Shown here: in pieces, positions 1 through 5,706 of the stretch | Layout: each line of letters begins with the position of its first letter | Position numbering within the stretch: position 1 is the first letter of the stretch | NCBI GenBank assembly: GCA_023392575.1 | Contig: JAEVYV010000075.1 | Span: forward strand, 1-5,999 | DNA: 5,999 bases | Reading direction: 5' to 3' | From: Bacteroidota bacterium | GTDB taxonomy: Bacteria > Bacteroidota > Bacteroidia > Chitinophagales > Chitinophagaceae | Position numbers and translations under genes: made by a program | Notes under the pieces: generated by a model | Seen by the model: only the letters and a program-made list of their open reading frames with translations | Database searches by the model: none | Told to the model about the DNA's origin: nothing

Positions 1-30
1 TGGGCAGCGTCTGTTGTGTATAAGAGACTG
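1..30. other. Residual Nextera (Tn5 mosaic-end) sequencing adapter at contig end
   Basis: These bases line up without gaps with the last 30 bases of the Illumina Nextera read-1 adapter, including the Tn5 mosaic end (TGTGTATAAGAGAC at 15-28 is exact, as is GGCAGCGTC at 3-11). I count four mismatches, at 2, 12, 14 and 29, and every one is a swap to the complementary base (C to G or A to T). The adapter sequence is established knowledge and the alignment is by eye. Genomic sequence therefore starts at about position 31. The minus-strand sensor gene reads in frame into this stretch without a stop, so its last 10 or so apparent residues are artefact. Confidence 0.93.
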
Positions 31-1481
31 GCCCGCTGACGGGCCGCCACCAGTTCTTCCCTGTTTCGCACCATTTCGCTGATATCCTTATCAATACCAC
101 AAATGGCAAACAGTTTCTGCTGTTTATCAAATAAGGGAAACTTGGTTACCAACATGTATTTTTTGCCTTCTTTGGTAACCACCACTTCCTCCCTTTCCAC
201 CGTTTCCAACGTTTCCCGCACTTCTTCATCGGCCTGCTGATGCTCCGCCGCTATTTCAGGGCTGTTGATCTCGTAAGCGGTTTTTCCCAGGATCTTTCCA
301 TCCGTGGTGTCGAAGGCTTCTTTAAAACACTTGTTCACCATCAAAAAGCGACCCTCCATATCCTTTAGGTAAACAATCATGGGAATGTTGTCCAGTATGG
401 CCTGCATGCGAAACTGAAACTCTTCCTGTTCGGCCTTGATCTTGTTTTCGGCTTCTGCCAAAAGCGCATCCGTTTTTTTCTTTTCGGTGATGTCTTTAAT
501 GATGCATTGGAAGCCCACAATCTGTTTTCCCTTCTGCAAGAGCACGGCGCTTTGTTCCACCCAGCGTTCTTCGCCGGTTTTGGTTTGAATGGGGAAAGAA
601 AAAAACGTTTCTGCCTTTTTCTCCTGAAACTGGTCAAAATAAAACCGGGCCACCTTTTCCTTCCATGCATCCGGCACCAGGAAGGTAAAATAACGGCCGG
701 ACAGTTCTTCGGCTGTATAACCCGACAGCAACTCGCATTTGCTGGATACAAAATCGAAATCACCTTCCAAGTTAACGGTGGTCACCACCACGCCGGCATT
801 CTCAATCAGGCCCTTGTACTTTGCTTCCTGGGCCCGTGCGTCGTTCTCGGCATTTCGGCGCAGTTTGGTTTCCTGCCCTATCTGCAATAAGCCAATCACA
901 AACAGTACGAAAATGATGGTCACGGCAATGATATTCGATATCAGCTTGCGGTCGGTAATGTTTTCATTCTTTTGGGTGCGCAAGGCCAGTAAGGATTTTT
1001 CTACCCCCCGCATTTCCTTGAGGCTGGCTTTTATGGAATCGGCCAATCCTCTTCCCCGTCCGCTGCCGATCAAAACCTGCGCCTGTCCGGGTTGGTTGGC
1101 ATAGGTTTGCAACACCTGTTGCTGAAAAAGAATTTTGCGCTGCACCTGTTGCTCCATATTGGTAAAGCGCTCCATCTGCGCCGGGTTATCCTTTACCAGC
1201 TTGTGCAGATGTTCAAGCGAGGTGTGAATGGCTTGTAATTTTTCCTGATGATGAGAAAGAAATTTGTCGTTACCGGAAAGCACATAACCCCGAACCCGTG
1301 ACTCCAGTTCGAAAACCGATACTTCAAGATTATCCATCGCCCCGATAACGTTATAGGTGTGGTCGATCCAACGGGAAGCCTTTTTGGCTTCATGGGCATT
1401 TTGGTAAGAATTGAAAAGGAAATAACAAAGCCCTGTAACAATTACCAGAAAGATTCCTACAATTAGTTTTTGGCTTTTCAT
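31..1481 (-). CDS. Membrane sensor protein CHASE3-PAS-PAS, probable histidine kinase, C-terminus missing
   Basis: About 483 residues are readable from ATG 1481 (MKSQKLIVGIFLVIVTG) to the adapter junction, with no stop. Order: membrane segment at 6-24; extracytoplasmic helical region at about 38-172 with the CHASE3-like stretch ESRVRGYVLSGNDKFL at 60-75; second membrane segment at about 180-202 (LISNIIAVTIIFVLFVIGLL); first PAS domain at about 222-333, ending in the usual DITEKKK; a charged helical linker; second PAS domain at about 357-468 (AILDNIPMIVYLKDMEGRFL, ending GIDKDISE). CHASE3 domains sense unknown external signals and PAS domains bind ligands or relay signal. The lost C-terminus would normally carry HisKA and HATPase_c domains. 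That is an inference: no catalytic domain is present, so a cyclase or further PAS domains remain possible. It is separated by 167 bp from the upstream lipoprotein gene and no response regulator is in the window. Confidence 0.9.
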
Positions 1482-1531
1482 CAGGCACGGAAATAGGTGT
1501 AAAAATGAGAAAAAAAACGATACCAGCCGAG

Positions 1532-1548
1532 ATGAGGGTGTCCCTCAT
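1532..1548. repeat. Short perfect inverted repeat upstream of the sensor gene
   Basis: ATGAGGG at 1532-1538 and CCCTCAT at 1542-1548 form a perfect 7-bp inverted repeat around a 3-nt centre, about 50 bp upstream of the sensor start and 100 bp beyond the lipoprotein stop. On the minus strand an eight-T run follows only after a spacer of about 13 nt, so it is not a standard terminator. It could be an operator half-site pair for the sensor gene, a weak terminator for the lipoprotein transcript, or chance. The other 150 bp of this gap hold no recognisable Bacteroidota -7 box. Confidence 0.35.
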
Positions 1549-1648
1549 TTACCGGAATTCTTTTAAACACCCGGTTTTGCAGTTCACAAGCCCATTAATA
1601 GCGATAGAAAGGCAGCTCTTACCATACCCAATAACCGGAAATTTACGG

Positions 1649-2302
1649 CTAGGCGCTTTGTTTGCCAATCACCCCGTCACTGATCAACTTCTTTTCTATG
1701 GATTTCAGATAGCCCTTTAAAAAATCGTTCATGTTGGAAGGATTGTATGTAGCCGATTGCGCCGACCAAATGAGTTCTTCGGTTTTTGCATCGTACAAAT
1801 TGGTTTCCAGGTAATAGGTTTTGTAGGTCACATAATAGCCGGGGTCGAAATACAAAGGCGCCCGGTACCCCCAATACAAAGAATAACGGCCATAATAACC
1901 AAAACGCAAGAGGGGATCATAGGCAAAAGAGCCGGGCACATAGCGTTCTTCGGTTTCTTTGTCCACCAGGGCCACGGTCATGATCACATCGGCATCACTG
2001 GTTTGCTTTATCCTATCCAAAATAGCTTTTGGGTTTTTGGTATTGGCGGTTTCAAAATTGGGTGGAAAAGCATCAATGCTTTTATATACTTTCAGCCGCG
2101 GCTCCAGCATCTTCTGCAGGCCGTTTTCAACAGCCGACTTTGCCGGAACATTGGTGGTGAGGGCTGAAACAAAAACCGTTTTAAATGAAGAAACACTGGC
2201 CCCTGGCTTTTTCCAGGAACCCGTTATATTGGTAGTGGTTCCACAGGAGGTAACAACCAATGCCCCCACAACAACGAATGACAACTGCACAAGCCTTTTC
2301 AT
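1649..2302 (-). CDS. Tyrosine-rich lipoprotein, DUF4136-like, function unknown
   Basis: 217 residues from ATG 2302 to TAG 1651-1649. The frame stays open 45 codons further upstream, but I chose ATG 2302 because it begins a textbook lipoprotein signal: MKR, a hydrophobic run, then VTSC with the lipidated Cys at residue 20. The mature protein should be anchored in an envelope membrane. Residues 35-125 resemble an alpha/beta fold with an exposed-strand pattern (FKTVFVSAL; DADVIMTVALVDKE). Residues 128-170 hold 13 tyrosines, followed by LETNLYDAKTEELIWSAQS, a motif type common in DUF4136-like Bacteroidota lipoproteins. The domain assignment is from memory of the family style and is uncertain. The leader is A-rich with no Shine-Dalgarno sequence. 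No catalytic residues are recognisable and I assign no function. Confidence 0.85.
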   Translation of the reverse strand: MKRLVQLSFVVVGALVVTSCGTTTNITGSWKKPGASVSSFKTVFVSALTTNVPAKSAVENGLQKMLEPRLKVYKSIDAFPPNFETANTKNPKAILDRIKQTSDADVIMTVALVDKETEERYVPGSFAYDPLLRFGYYGRYSLYWGYRAPLYFDPGYYVTYKTYYLETNLYDAKTEELIWSAQSATYNPSNMNDFLKGYLKSIEKKLISDGVIGKQSA

Positions 2303-2360
2303 TTTTTTAGTTTTAAATCGTGCAATAAATACGTGCCGGCTTTCAATAGGAGTACGGCGG

Positions 2361-2585
2361 TTAACCGGTTTTCCAAAACGGCCCGCAACGGACTTTTCTA
2401 AAAATATTTTGCAGTGTGGTCGTGTCCAACAAGTCAATGCCCGGTATTGCCGCTAATGCAGGTCTTCCCTGGTGGCACAACAAACAGTCAATCAGATTTG
2501 ATGGAAAGAAATAGCGAAGCGCATTTCTTGTTGGTAATAATAAAACTGCAAAAATTATGCTTGAAAGAATGAATCTTTTTGTCAT
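2361..2585 (-). CDS. Possible small exported protein with one CXXCH motif (doubtful)
   Basis: 74 codons from ATG 2585, ending at TAA 2363-2361. The N-terminus MTKRFILSSIIFAVLLLP looks like a signal peptide or membrane anchor (basic start, 14-residue hydrophobic core). Residues near 33-37 read CLLCH, a haem c attachment pattern. It lies on the same strand as, and downstream of, the cytochrome c gene, which would make a second haem protein plausible. Against it: it uses AGA arginine codons unlike its neighbours, the last 30 residues (LLDTTTLQNIFRKVRCGPFW) resemble no cytochrome fold and offer no obvious sixth ligand, and it overlaps another small frame. It may be a degraded gene end or chance. 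An upstream ATG at 2609 is in frame. Confidence 0.25.
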   Translation of the reverse strand: MTKRFILSSIIFAVLLLPTRNALRYFFPSNLIDCLLCHQGRPALAAIPGIDLLDTTTLQNIFRKVRCGPFWKTG

Positions 2586-2679
2586 TATGTGAAAGTTTAA
2601 ATGAAACAACCAGCCAAAAAATAATCAAAAGCACCAACGCTACTACCGATGTGCTGGCATGGTCTAAGATCATGAGCAT
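2488..2679 (-). CDS. Possible 63-residue single-pass membrane peptide (doubtful)
   Basis: Reads from ATG 2679 to TGA near 2488. Residues about 11-29 (SVVALVLLIIFWLVVSFKL) form one strong membrane segment, and the rest is a basic, Cys- and Lys-containing tail. GGAAAG sits just upstream of the ATG, which resembles a Shine-Dalgarno sequence, but these rarely matter in Bacteroidota. It overlaps the CXXCH frame by 98 bp in another phase, so at most one of the two is likely to be read across the overlap. The pair could also be one gene split by a frameshift. I do not recognise it. Confidence 0.13.
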   Translation of the reverse strand: MLMILDHASTSVVALVLLIIFWLVVSFKLSHNDKKIHSFKHNFCSFIITNKKCASLFLSIKSD

Positions 2680-2686
2680 GCTTTCC

Positions 2687-2712
2687 GCCGTGGCAGCTTT
2701 ATAAACCGCGGC
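2687..2712. repeat. Imperfect 7-bp inverted repeat
   Basis: GCCGTGG at 2687-2693 can pair with CCGCGGC at 2706-2712 (one wobble pair) around a 12-nt A/T-rich loop. It sits between the cytochrome terminator and the small frames, just upstream of ATG 2679. No T-run follows on either strand. It may be a structured leader or chance. Confidence 0.2.
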
Positions 2713-2767
2713 CTTGCAGAGAGAACAAACTTTTTTGAATAAAGGAGATTCACGGCAGCAACTGCAA

Positions 2768-2796
2768 ATTCCCCGTCATGCGGCATGACGGGGAAT
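2768..2796 (-). terminator. Strong hairpin after the cytochrome gene, probable transcription terminator
   Basis: Two perfect 14-nt arms (ATTCCCCGTCATGC at 2768-2781 and its reverse complement at 2783-2796) flank a single base, giving a G/C-rich stem of about 12 bp with a small loop. It begins 22 nt past the cytochrome stop codon, the expected place for a terminator of that minus-strand gene. The minus-strand sequence after the stem is only AATTTGC, a poor U-tract, so termination may be inefficient or the stem may mainly protect the mRNA 3' end. Read on the plus strand it lacks a U-tract too. Confidence 0.6.
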
Positions 2797-2818
2797 CTTA
2801 CCGAAAAAAACTGATTAA

Positions 2819-3427
2819 CTAAGGCTGCGCCGAAAGCGGCGGAACGGGTGGGGGAACCACATTTTTAACCGGCTTGGTTGTTTTTAAATACGCAAAAATG
2901 GCTTTTAGCTCATCATCGGTCATGTGTTTGTACATCACCCACGGCATGGGAGGCAGTAAATCTCTCGAACCAGGCAATCCCTTCAGTTTGCCCTGCCGCA
3001 AAGCATAGATAAATTGCTCTTCTTTCCAATTGCCAATCCCTGTTGGATCGGAGGTTAGGTTGGCGGTATAAGAAATACCCCAGGGCCCAATCCAGGTCGT
3101 CAAATCAGAGGTAAGTACATGGCCTTTCGCCTCCAGATCTTTCCGGTTGACATCGGGCGGCGACAAATGCGCCGGATGACCAGACAACAGCAAAGCGCTG
3201 TCAATATCAGGCCCGCGGTCCGTCATTTTTTTAGGCGAATGGCAATCGTGACAGGCACTGATGATGACCAGGTGCTCGCCCCACTTTACCTGATTTTCAA
3301 ACCCACCGAAATTAGTTTGGGATGCTGCTTGTGCCGTTTGATCGGCATTGGTTTTTTGGTTGCATTGCGAAAACAACAGCACACTTAGTGCACAAGCCAA
3401 TAAATGGCTTACTGGATAAGGTTTCAT
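2819..3427 (-). CDS. Monohaem cytochrome c, exported, possibly lipid-anchored
   Basis: 202 residues from ATG 3427 to TAG at 2819-2821. MKPYPVSHLLACALSVLLFSQC is an export signal. Cys22 may be lipidated, although Gln before the Cys is not the usual lipobox residue. CHDCH at 59-63 is the haem c site, with covalent links at Cys59 and Cys62 and His63 as axial ligand. Met161 in LLPPMPW is the likely second ligand. The run of TANLTSDPTGIGNW, FIYALRQGK, PPMPWVMYKHMTDDELKAIFAYLKT and a proline-rich end is the pattern of the C-terminal cytochrome modules in alcohol and gluconate dehydrogenase cytochrome subunits (known family). It should act as a periplasmic or envelope electron carrier. No partner dehydrogenase or oxidase gene is next to it, so donor and acceptor are unknown. 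It is followed by a strong hairpin and appears to be transcribed alone. Confidence 0.9.
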   Translation of the reverse strand: MKPYPVSHLLACALSVLLFSQCNQKTNADQTAQAASQTNFGGFENQVKWGEHLVIISACHDCHSPKKMTDRGPDIDSALLLSGHPAHLSPPDVNRKDLEAKGHVLTSDLTTWIGPWGISYTANLTSDPTGIGNWKEEQFIYALRQGKLKGLPGSRDLLPPMPWVMYKHMTDDELKAIFAYLKTTKPVKNVVPPPVPPLSAQP

Positions 3428-3766
3428 AAATAAATTTTTTGGGGATCAGTACAAAGGGCCTTGGACGGCAGATGTAACGAAGGGAGGATAATTATGTACT
3501 AGGAAGTTACTACAATTTCCTTTATGGGCACATGGTTTTTCTGCACTATCTCAGCAGCAGCACGCTGGCGCCGGCAAACCAAAGGCTTCATTCGAATAAA
3601 GGATTTAATGGCTCTAGCCATTGATTTATTTACCGCGTAAACTAAGCATTATTTAAACAGAGCCATCACATCAACCTAAGAAAAACAATCCCTGCATCCT
3701 GAGCGCCAACAATACGGATATAAGCTAACGGAAAGGCATTGGCGGTCAGCCGAATTGCAAAGGCGT
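3428..3766. other. Intergenic region without a convincing gene
   Basis: This stretch lies between the DinB-like gene and the cytochrome gene and should contain the cytochrome promoter, but I see no good TAnnTTTG box on the minus strand. It holds a 40-codon minus-strand frame (ATG 3621 to TAG 3499; MARAIKSFIRMKPLVCRRQR, then AAAEIVQKNHVPIKEIVVTS). That frame is very basic at its N-terminus, unrecognised and below the level I would call a gene. The inverted repeat at 3607-3622 overlaps its start. Confidence 0.6.
3607..3622. repeat. Short inverted repeat in the cytochrome upstream region
   Basis: AATGGCT at 3607-3613 and AGCCATT at 3616-3622 are perfect reverse complements around two bases. It lies about 180 bp upstream of the cytochrome start and could be a regulator site. 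The arms are short enough to arise by chance. Confidence 0.25.
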
Positions 3767-4252
3767 TTAACTTTTGCTTGCTGCTTCGTTTTCCCGAAGC
3801 AGTTTTTTAATCAGCACCATTTGCCCTAAATGATAATGCGTATGCTCTATTAAGCCGTGCAGGTTTCGGTAATAGGTCCCGTACTTCTCTTCCACAAAGG
3901 TTTCTGCAAGTTTGGTTTCGGGCAATTGCTCCACCAGGCGGGCCAGTTCTTCGGCATCCTGCCATGTTTTTTCCACTAACTGCATCCACGCATCGCTTGA
4001 CTGAATCGGCGGCAGATCAAAACTGTACCGGTCATGTGCGTCCAGCGGACCTCCTTTTAGCACATTTAATATAGCCTCCACATAATAATGCACATGGTAT
4101 ACCAGGCCGGCAATGGTATTGAAGGAAGGCAGTTTTGCTGTGGCTTGCTGCCAATCCACACCGGCCAGGGTTTGCCTGAGGTTCACAGAAGTCCAGTTTC
4201 CGCCGAAGTGAACATCCCGCAGGTGTTTTGCTATTTGCTCTGTTTGGTTCAT
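3767..4252 (-). CDS. DinB-like (DinB/YfiT superfamily) putative metal-dependent protein
   Basis: 161 residues from ATG 4252 (MNQTEQIAKHLRDVHFGGNW). In-frame ATG 4258 and TTG 4276 are alternatives; I preferred 4252 because the GGNWT and NLRQTL region then sits at the usual distance from the N-terminus. The protein is all-helical in character. The DinB four-helix bundle usually binds a divalent metal through three histidines. Candidates here are His53 or His55 in LVYHVHYYVE, and His137, His139 and His141 in IEHTHYHLGQMVLIKK, the hallmark C-terminal segment. Family members include bacillithiol S-transferases and other thiol-transfer enzymes, but most Bacteroidota copies have no known substrate, so I give no specific reaction. 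The protein is cytosolic with no signal peptide. It is divergent to recF across 252 bp, with no evidence that the two share a function. Confidence 0.87.
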   Translation of the reverse strand: MNQTEQIAKHLRDVHFGGNWTSVNLRQTLAGVDWQQATAKLPSFNTIAGLVYHVHYYVEAILNVLKGGPLDAHDRYSFDLPPIQSSDAWMQLVEKTWQDAEELARLVEQLPETKLAETFVEEKYGTYYRNLHGLIEHTHYHLGQMVLIKKLLRENEAASKS

Positions 4253-4336
4253 AACCATTTGGGATTTTTGTGGCAAGGTAAAAAATATGACTGCCGTGGC
4301 CCCCAGCCCTTCAAATTAAGCATTAAAATTAAAAGC

Positions 4337-4501
4337 ATGAGTGTTACAACAAACAAACCAGGAACAAAGAGACCTTGGGGGCATAATGCCACCCCTACCG
4401 GAATGATCCAAAAAATATTTGCCTCCGTTTCGTGTACTTACCTCTTCGTTTCTAAAAAGATTAATTCGATATTTGACCGCTCAAACGTTCAAACCCGCTA
4501 A
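4337..4501 (+). CDS. Possible 54-residue leader frame just upstream of recF (doubtful)
   Basis: ATG 4337 (MSVTTNKPGTKRPWGHNATP) reads 54 codons to TAA 4499-4501, ending 3 bp before the recF TTG and in the same phase. The product is basic and has no recognised domain or signal. The tight spacing would suit translational coupling to recF, but the frame may be fortuitous. The surrounding 4253-4504 gap must hold the promoters of both divergent genes. The only promoter-like pieces seen are TATTTG at about 4416 and 4470, each one base short of the TAnnTTTG box. Confidence 0.15.
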   Translation: MSVTTNKPGTKRPWGHNATPTGMIQKIFASVSCTYLFVSKKINSIFDRSNVQTR

Positions 4502-4504
4502 ACC

Positions 4505-5590
4505 TTGAGCCTATACCTGCATTCCATATCGCTTTTCCAGTTCAAGAACTATTTTCATCAGCAGTTCGACTTTGCCGAACGCATTGTAGGCATTTGCGGA
4601 CGCAATGGCGTGGGCAAAACCAATTTGCTGGACGCCATACATTATTTGTGCTTTACCAAAAGCTATTTTACCCGGCAGGATGGCATGAACATTCACCAGG
4701 GACACGAAGGCTTTCGCCTAGAAGGCCATTTTACCCTGAACTACAAGCAGGAAAAGGCTGTATGTGTGTTGCGGGAAACCGGCAAAAAAGAATTTTCCAT
4801 CAACGACATACTATACACCCGGTTCTCCCAACACATCGGCCATTATCCCTGCGTCATCATTGCCCCCGACGACATTCAGTTGATCATTGGCAGCAGCGAG
4901 GAAAGAAGAAAGTTCATCGATACGCTTTTGTCGCAGTTGGACCACGATTACCTGCAAAGCCTGATCAATTATACCAAAATCCTGCAGCAGCGCAATTCCT
5001 TTCTGAAATCGTTTAACGACAGCTACAACAAAGACCTTTCTGTACTGGATGTGCTGGATGAACAATTGGCCCGGGAAGGGGCCCTTATTTTTGAGAAGCG
5101 GCGGGAGTTCCTGCTGAAGTTTCTGCCAATGGTCAAGCAACTGTACAACGATATCTGTCAGCGCTACGAGGACATTACTCTTTTTTACGAAAGCGAACTG
5201 CATCATACCGGCATGGAGGAGTTGCTTAAATTTAACCGGCAGCGGGACCTGGTGGTACAGCGCACTTCCGGCGGCATCCATAAAGATGACCTCCTTTTTA
5301 AACTGGGCGATCAGGCGTTTAAAAACATTGCCTCGCAAGGCCAGCGCAAGAGTTTATTGTTTGCCCTGAAGCTGGCCGAGATGGAGATCATTAAAGAAGA
5401 AAAACACCTTTCGCCCCTATTGCTGCTGGACGATGTTTTTGAAAAACTGGATGAAGAACGCATTGCCAACCTGCTGAAACGGGTTTGCAATGATGAAGAC
5501 ACCCAGATTTTCATCACCGATACCAATTGCAAGCGCCTGCAAGATCAGTTGGACAAGCTGGGGCAACCGGTTCAAATGATTACCCTCTGA
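4505..5590 (+). CDS. recF: DNA replication and repair protein RecF
   Basis: 361 residues, the usual RecF length, ending at TGA 5588-5590. RecF is an SMC/ABC-type ATPase that binds single/double-strand junctions and helps RecOR load RecA at gaps. Seen: N-terminal ISLFQFKNYFHQQFDF; Walker A GICGRNGVGKTN with Lys38 and Thr39; the RecF-typical APDDIQLIIGSSEERRKFID after residue 110; ABC signature SQGQRKSLLFALKLAE from 277; Walker B LLLLDDVFEKLD with Asp309 and Asp310. All ATPase motifs are intact. The start is TTG 4505: an in-frame TAA ends at 4501 and no ATG precedes the FKNY motif, so a non-ATG start (TTG, or CTG a little further in) is forced unless there is a sequence error. No Shine-Dalgarno sequence is visible. 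It is not beside dnaA, dnaN or gyrB here, which is common outside the Proteobacteria and Firmicutes. Confidence 0.97.
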   Translation: MSLYLHSISLFQFKNYFHQQFDFAERIVGICGRNGVGKTNLLDAIHYLCFTKSYFTRQDGMNIHQGHEGFRLEGHFTLNYKQEKAVCVLRETGKKEFSINDILYTRFSQHIGHYPCVIIAPDDIQLIIGSSEERRKFIDTLLSQLDHDYLQSLINYTKILQQRNSFLKSFNDSYNKDLSVLDVLDEQLAREGALIFEKRREFLLKFLPMVKQLYNDICQRYEDITLFYESELHHTGMEELLKFNRQRDLVVQRTSGGIHKDDLLFKLGDQAFKNIASQGQRKSLLFALKLAEMEIIKEEKHLSPLLLLDDVFEKLDEERIANLLKRVCNDEDTQIFITDTNCKRLQDQLDKLGQPVQMITL

Positions 5591-5642
5591 AAAGGCCCAA
5601 ATTCAGGGATTGGAAAGCACAAAGGAGTAACTGTGAAACCGA

Positions 5643-5674
5643 TTGCGCAAAATCTTTCCCAACCCCTATCTTTG
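5643..5674 (+). promoter_or_regulatory. Bacteroidota-type promoter of hppA
   Basis: TATCTTTG at 5667-5674 is an exact match to the Bacteroidota -7 consensus TAnnTTTG. TTG at 5643-5645, 21 nt upstream, fits the -33 element. Transcription would start near 5680, leaving a 25-nt A/T-rich leader (TTAAAAAATAAC) before the hppA ATG and no Shine-Dalgarno sequence. Since it lies past the recF stop, hppA should be transcribed independently of recF. Confidence 0.75.
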
Positions 5675-5706
5675 CCCTCCGTTAAAAAATAACTTAAGAC
5701 TGCAAT

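Noticed and set aside
377..1441. Open frames at 377-763 minus, 507-890 plus, 739-1104 plus and 1193-1441 minus
   Set aside because: All lie in other phases of the sensor gene, whose continuous frame from 1481 contains CHASE3 and two PAS domains.
1505..1720. A 71-codon plus-strand frame between the sensor and lipoprotein genes
   Set aside because: It overlaps the 3' end of the lipoprotein gene antisense, has no recognisable domain and lacks a promoter-like sequence. I treat the gap as intergenic.
1757..2456. Long plus-strand open frames at 1757-2167 and 1959-2456
   Set aside because: They are antisense to the lipoprotein gene, which has a clear signal sequence and sensible composition. The plus-strand translations show no domain and look like shadow frames.
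4371..4396. Possible hairpin GGGGGCATAATGCCACCCC in the DinB-recF gap
   Set aside because: The inner stem is only three pairs and the outer G/C runs are offset by unpaired bases, so it is weak and I did not call a terminator.
4594..5532. Frames at 4594-5016 plus and 4811-5338 and 5311-5532 minus
   Set aside because: They fall inside recF, which is intact with all ATPase motifs. Their products are low-complexity shadow translations.
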